Assembly: GCA_913053795.1 (NCBI GenBank)
Contig: CAJXGZ010000014.1
Span: 1-18,195, forward strand
DNA: 18,195 nucleotides
Direction of reading: 5' to 3'
DNA from: an uncultured Rhodospirillales bacterium
GTDB lineage: Bacteria; Pseudomonadota; Alphaproteobacteria; Rhodospirillales; 2-02-FULL-58-16
Shown: in pieces, positions 15,177-18,195 of the stretch
Position numbering within the stretch: position 1 is the stretch's first letter
How the letters are laid out: each line of letters starts with the position of its first letter
Translations under genes and position numbers: made by a program
Notes under the pieces: model-generated
What the model was told of the DNA's origin: nothing
The model's input: the letters and a program-made list of their open reading frames with translations, nothing else
Database searches by the model: none

Positions 15177-15252
15177 CATATAGCGCCCATACGACGGCTT
15201 CCCAAGTTCGCCCGGTTAGGCGCTCGATGCGCGCTATATGTTAGATTCTATC
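15165..15252. repeat. Perfect 22-bp inverted repeat, 44-bp spacer, spanning the aroB stop codon
   Basis: The left arm (15165-15186, GATAGAATCTAACATATAGC...) is the exact reverse complement of the right arm (15231-15252). The 44-bp centre has a weaker nested pair GCGCC/GGCGC. The left arm contains the aroB stop TAA; the right arm ends 29 bp before the next ATG. The RNA would form a long perfect stem without a following U-run, so it is not a standard terminator. Candidates are a miniature transposable element, a processing site or an attenuator-like hairpin. Confidence 0.95.
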
Positions 15253-15281
15253 AACTTACACACAACTCTTAAGGAATAGCC

Positions 15282-16580
15282 ATGTTGGCCACTTTGATCG
15301 CCATCGCCGTTTTGTTGTTTTTGTCGGCCTTTTTTTCCGGCTCCGAGACGGCCTTGACCGCCGCCTCGCGGCCCCTGATGCACCAATTGGAGCAGGACGG
15401 AAACATGCGCGCCGCCATCGTCAACCGCCTGCGCCAGCAAAAGGAGCGGCTCATCGGCGCCATCCTTCTCGGCAACAATCTGGTGAACATCCTGGCCTCG
15501 GCCCTGGCCACCAGCGTCCTGATCGGCCTTTACGGCGAGGCCGGGGTGGTCTACGCCACCCTCGCCATGACCGTTCTGGTGCTGATCTTTTCGGAAATCC
15601 TGCCCAAGACCTACGCCTTTAAAAGGGCCAACAACATGGCCCTGGCCATCGCTCCGTTGGTCAACGCCATCGTCTTGGTGCTGGCGCCGGTGACCGCCGC
15701 CCTGAATATGCTGGTGCGCGGCCTGTTCGCCCTGTTCAGGGTCGATTTCAAGGAGGACGAGGCGCAAGAACCCGCCGAGGGGGAATTGCGCGGCGCCATC
15801 GATCTCCATGATGGAGAAGGCCGCATCGTCCGCCACGAACGGGCCATGCTCAGGAGCGTGCTTGACCTGGACGACGTGCACGTCAGCGAGATCATGGCGC
15901 ACCGCAAGAACGTGGCCATGATCAACGCCGACCTGCCGGTGGAAACCGTGGTCGCCATGGTGTCCGAAAGCCCCTACACCCGCATTCCCCTGTGGCGCGG
16001 CCAGCCGGACAATATCGTCGGCGTCCTTCACGCCAAGGCGCTGCTGCGGGCGTTTCAGGCGGGGGCCGGGAAGCGGGCGCCGCTGGAAGTGGTGGCGCTG
16101 GCGGCGAAGCCTTGGTTTATCCCTGAATCAACGACCCTCTTGGACCAGCTCCACGCTTTCCGCCGCCGCCGCCAGCATTTCGCCTTGATGGTGGACGAAT
16201 ACGGCAGCCTCATGGGCATCGTCACCCTTGAGGACATCCTTGAGGAAATCGTCGGCGAAATCTCCGACGAGCACGACGTCGCCGCAACCGGCGTCAAGCC
16301 CGAGCCCGGCGGCGCCTATATGGTTGACGGCAGCGTCACCATCCGCGATTTGAACCGCCAGTTCGACTGGGATCTTCCCGACAAGGACGCGGCCACCGTC
16401 GCCGGATTGATTCTTCTTGAATCGCGCCGAATTCCCGAAGTCGGCCAAGCCTTCATGTTCCACGACTTCCGCTTCGAGATTTTGCGCCGGGTGCGCCACC
16501 AGATCACCTCCGTGCGCATCACCCCGCCGAAAGAGAGCGGGGAAACGCCGAAACCGGATAAGCCCGAGACGTCCCTTTAA
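15282..16580 (+). CDS. CNNM/CorC (HlyC/CorC) family membrane protein
   Basis: This is a 432-residue inner-membrane protein of the DUF21-CBS-CorC_HlyC family, associated with Mg/Co export or divalent-metal homeostasis. The DUF21 part (1-150) begins with a hydrophobic helix and the family signature FSGSETALTAAS (18-29). Further helices lie around 59-85, 90-112 and 120-150, with SEILPKTYAFKRAN between them. A tandem CBS pair occupies about 205-325 (MAHRKNVAMI; VDEYGSLMGIVTLEDILEEI). The C-terminal CorC_HlyC domain follows (340-420, MVDGSVTIRDLNRQF). AAGGA precedes the ATG. It sits downstream of aroB, beyond the 22-bp inverted repeat, and is followed by a REP-like element. The transported ion cannot be inferred from the sequence. 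Confidence 0.93.
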   Translation: MLATLIAIAVLLFLSAFFSGSETALTAASRPLMHQLEQDGNMRAAIVNRLRQQKERLIGAILLGNNLVNILASALATSVLIGLYGEAGVVYATLAMTVLVLIFSEILPKTYAFKRANNMALAIAPLVNAIVLVLAPVTAALNMLVRGLFALFRVDFKEDEAQEPAEGELRGAIDLHDGEGRIVRHERAMLRSVLDLDDVHVSEIMAHRKNVAMINADLPVETVVAMVSESPYTRIPLWRGQPDNIVGVLHAKALLRAFQAGAGKRAPLEVVALAAKPWFIPESTTLLDQLHAFRRRRQHFALMVDEYGSLMGIVTLEDILEEIVGEISDEHDVAATGVKPEPGGAYMVDGSVTIRDLNRQFDWDLPDKDAATVAGLILLESRRIPEVGQAFMFHDFRFEILRRVRHQITSVRITPPKESGETPKPDKPETSL

Positions 16581-16604
16581 TTCTTCAACCCGGCTTCCCA
16601 CATA

Positions 16605-16718
16605 TTAAGAGCGCATCTATTTATTTCGAAATCGTCATTCCCGCGCAGGCGGAAAGTTCTTCAATATGTTATGGATGCCCGCCTGCGCGGGCATGACGAA
16701 AAATTTAGGCGCCCTTAA
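16605..16718. repeat. REP/MITE-like palindromic element after the CorC-like gene
   Basis: The core is a pair of GC-rich arms: 16632-16652 (TCGTCATTCCCGCGCAGGCG...) and 16679-16699, complementary at all but one of 21 positions. The CGTCATTCCCGCG type is a common dispersed palindromic repeat in proteobacteria. An imperfect outer pair, TTAAGAGCGC (16605-16614) and GCGCCCTTAA (16709-16718), brackets it, making a 114-bp unit. The strong stem followed by A/T-rich bases could also stop transcription between the CorC-like and CBS genes. Confidence 0.8.
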
Positions 16719-16759
16719 GTCAAATGTTTTTCTATTTGTTGGTTGTAGGAGTCATGTAA

Positions 16760-17212
16760 ATGCTGCGTCACATCATGCCGGACATCGTAAAGCGGCAAAA
16801 AATATGCTCCCTGCCGGGAACGGCCACCGCCTTTGACGCCGCCCGCGCCATGCAGAAAGCCAACGTCGCCGCCGTCATCGTCGTTGACGGCGAAGGCAAG
16901 CTTCAGGGCATCGTCACCGAGCGCGACCTTACGCGCCGCGTCATGGCCAAGGACCTGGACGCCAAGAAGGCCGCCCTCAGCGGCGTCATGACCAAGAACC
17001 CGGACACCCTGGCCCCCAGCGACACGGCGCGGGACGCGCTGGAGCTCATGCGCACCCGCAGCTACCGCCACCTGCCGGTGAAGGAGAACGGCCGGGTGAC
17101 GGCCGTGGTCTCGGTGCGCGACCTCTACGACGCCATCAAGAAGGACCTGGAGGAAGACATCCAGGAAACCAAGGACTTCGTCTTCAACGACCGCTACAGC
17201 GCCACCCACTAG
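16760..17212 (+). CDS. Stand-alone two-CBS-domain protein
   Basis: This 150-residue cytosolic protein consists almost entirely of two CBS motifs (about 8-62 and 73-130), which together form one Bateman module that typically binds adenine nucleotides or S-adenosylmethionine. Repeated family patterns are visible: AAVIVVDGEGKLQGIVTERD in the first and YRHLPVKENGRVTAVVSVRD in the second, both ending in the usual (S/T)x(R)DL strand-helix. A charged C-terminal helix follows. GGAG lies eight bases before ATG. Immediately upstream in the same frame is ATG-TAA, a start-stop pair too close to the ribosome site to be the real start. The ligand and partner are unknown. It is separated from the CorC-like gene by the REP-like element. 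Confidence 0.92.
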   Translation: MLRHIMPDIVKRQKICSLPGTATAFDAARAMQKANVAAVIVVDGEGKLQGIVTERDLTRRVMAKDLDAKKAALSGVMTKNPDTLAPSDTARDALELMRTRSYRHLPVKENGRVTAVVSVRDLYDAIKKDLEEDIQETKDFVFNDRYSATH

Positions 17213-17241
17213 GCCATGAGGGGGGGGAGCAGGGGGCGTTC

Positions 17242-18134
17242 ATGGCGGGTTTAAGGAAAAAGGACGCGCCCTATGTGGATCCCCTTGACCGGGCCAGTGC
17301 CGGGCCAGGACCGGGGACGACGGAGACGCGGGTCCCGCGAAAAAAACAGTCAAAAAGCCTTCGGGCCTGTTCGACTTGTCGTCGCCTGTTGGACCCAATG
17401 CGCACAACAAACCCAAGGACGTGGCGCGGGTCGACGCCGCCCTCGGAGGAACCGGGAACATGGCGCCGCCCGCAAGCGGCGCCGGGCCGTCGAGCAAACT
17501 CACCGCGCCCTTGGAGCGGACCATCAAGCGCTTCCAGAAAAACCGCGGCCTCAAGCCCGGCGGCTTGCTCAATCCCAAAGGACCCACCATCCGAAAATTA
17601 GAGGGCGAGGGCGGCTTCGCCGGCAAGGGCAAGGCCGAGGTGACGGACCTCTTGGGCCAAATGGAGGACAACGCGCCCAAGGCGGCGGGCGTCTTGCGCA
17701 ATCAACTGGCGCAAAAACTCGACCCCGCCAACCGCGGCCTGCTCTTCGCCAGCGCCGCCATCCGCCGCATGGCCGAGGACGACGATAGTCCGAATGACAA
17801 ACCAGAAGCTGAAATTAAAGCAAAAAAACAGGAAATCGAGGAGTTGAAAGCCAAAAAAGGCGGTTCCGGCATTGATGGGTCGCTTCCTATTTTTAAGCGT
17901 CCTAACAATCCGATGGACGCCTTAAGAAAAATCATTGATCTCGCGTTTTGGGTAAACAAGCAGCAAGGGCGACAAAGAAAAGATTTGGATGATTTCGATG
18001 CAGTTAAGGCTCAAATCGCGAAACTTGAGGCGGAGATCAAGGCGCTTGAAACGAAAGTGGACGAACTAAAGGAAAGGAAAAAAGAGAGGAAAGGCATGCT
18101 GTCCCGGTCTCGGAATCATACGATTACTGCTTAA
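17242..18134 (+). CDS. Peptidoglycan-binding-domain protein with apparent -1 frameshift at A7
   Basis: An ATG at 17242, preceded by a strong AGGGGG site, opens a frame (MAGLRKKDAPYVDPLDRA...) that loses coding character after an A7 run (17340-17346). The -1 frame then gives FDLSSPVGPNAHNKPKDV followed by a PG_binding_1-like fold (DVARVDAAL; LERTIKRFQKNRGLKPGG; INP-like LNPKGPTIRKL) and runs to TAA at 18132. That second frame has no ATG and only a TTG (17376) without a ribosome site, so the two halves probably form one gene of about 297 residues. From about 17790 the DNA becomes AT-rich and the protein turns into a Lys/Glu coiled coil, unlike its first half. It may be intact by programmed shifting, a sequencing error, or a pseudogene. 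Confidence 0.65.
17340..17346 (+). other. A7 slippery-type heptamer at the frame junction
   Basis: In the 17242 frame the codons read CGA-AAA-AAA-CAG, so the run has the A-AAA-AAA form of a -1 slippery site. Slipping back one base joins the upstream frame to the frame holding the peptidoglycan-binding domain. A missing or extra A from homopolymer miscounting would look the same. Confidence 0.5.
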
Positions 18135-18195
18135 AAAACCCTCCCCAAAAGTGATCTCTACGGATCGGTTTCATGTGGCTTTTTCCTGATCTTCG

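Noticed and set aside
15165..15252. Integron attC site at the end of aroB
   Set aside because: Core-like heptamers are present, but the stem is perfect with no extrahelical bases, the gene is ordinary chromosomal aroB and no integrase is seen. Kept only as a weak alternative within the inverted-repeat finding.
15234..16031. 265-codon open frame on the minus strand opposite the CorC-like gene
   Set aside because: His/Gln/Gly/Asp-rich antisense shadow with no ribosome site; the plus-strand protein has clear domains.
16754..16759. ATG-TAA start-stop mini-ORF before the CBS protein
   Set aside because: The Shine-Dalgarno is only two bases away from this ATG, too close for initiation, but correctly spaced for the ATG at 16760.
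18173..18195. Start of another gene at the right edge (ATG at 18173)
   Set aside because: Only seven codons remain in the window and no ribosome site is seen, so it cannot be supported.

Overview
The window looks like a chromosomal segment of an alphaproteobacterium, probably of the Rhodospirillales type. The reasons are the moderately GC-rich coding sequence, a ChpT histidine phosphotransferase (a family confined to alphaproteobacteria), a cheA-cheY-cheB-cheR block with a receiver domain fused to CheA, a polyprenyl synthase divergent from a DUF2007/methyltransferase gene, and the order xerD / exported protein / (divergent) aroK-aroB-CorC-like protein. No species can be named from this sequence alone.

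Layout. 1-1406: an AT-rich flank, tRNA-Pro(CGG) and a long-chain polyprenyl diphosphate synthase (ispB), both on the minus strand. 1407-3758, plus strand: a DUF2007-methyltransferase fusion, a small membrane protein with a Cys cluster, a short coiled-coil-like protein and a Prx5-type peroxiredoxin with a Fur/Irr-like inverted repeat upstream. 3792-10074, plus strand: signalling block chpT, cheA (Hpt-kinase-CheW-CheW-REC), an AT-rich gap where a cheW gene would be expected, then cheY, cheB and cheR. 10075-13250, minus strand: a 46-residue membrane peptide gene, a 683-residue exported protein and xerD, read in that order. 13492-17212, plus strand: aroK and aroB (4-nt overlap), a CNNM/CorC-type membrane protein and a two-CBS-domain protein. 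17242-18134: a peptidoglycan-binding-domain protein whose frame appears broken, or programmed to shift, at an A7 run.

How the genes work together. CheA, CheY, CheB and CheR make up most of a chemotaxis pathway (kinase, diffusible receiver, methylesterase, methyltransferase). ChpT, the phosphorelay hub of the CckA-CtrA cell-cycle/motility pathway, sits directly upstream. AroK and AroB serve the shikimate pathway, and IspB makes the ubiquinone side chain. The rest are housekeeping or unassigned.

Non-coding structure. Five genes carry short in-frame tandem repeats (units of 9, 12, 12, 12 and 18 bp) in linkers or tails. A perfect 22-bp inverted repeat spans the aroB stop codon, and a REP/MITE-like palindromic element follows the CorC-like gene. 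No CRISPR array, transposase, prophage cluster or obviously novel multi-gene system is visible. The most unusual items are the repeat pattern, the aroB-end inverted repeat, the A7 frameshift, the missing stand-alone cheW and the overlooked 46-codon gene.
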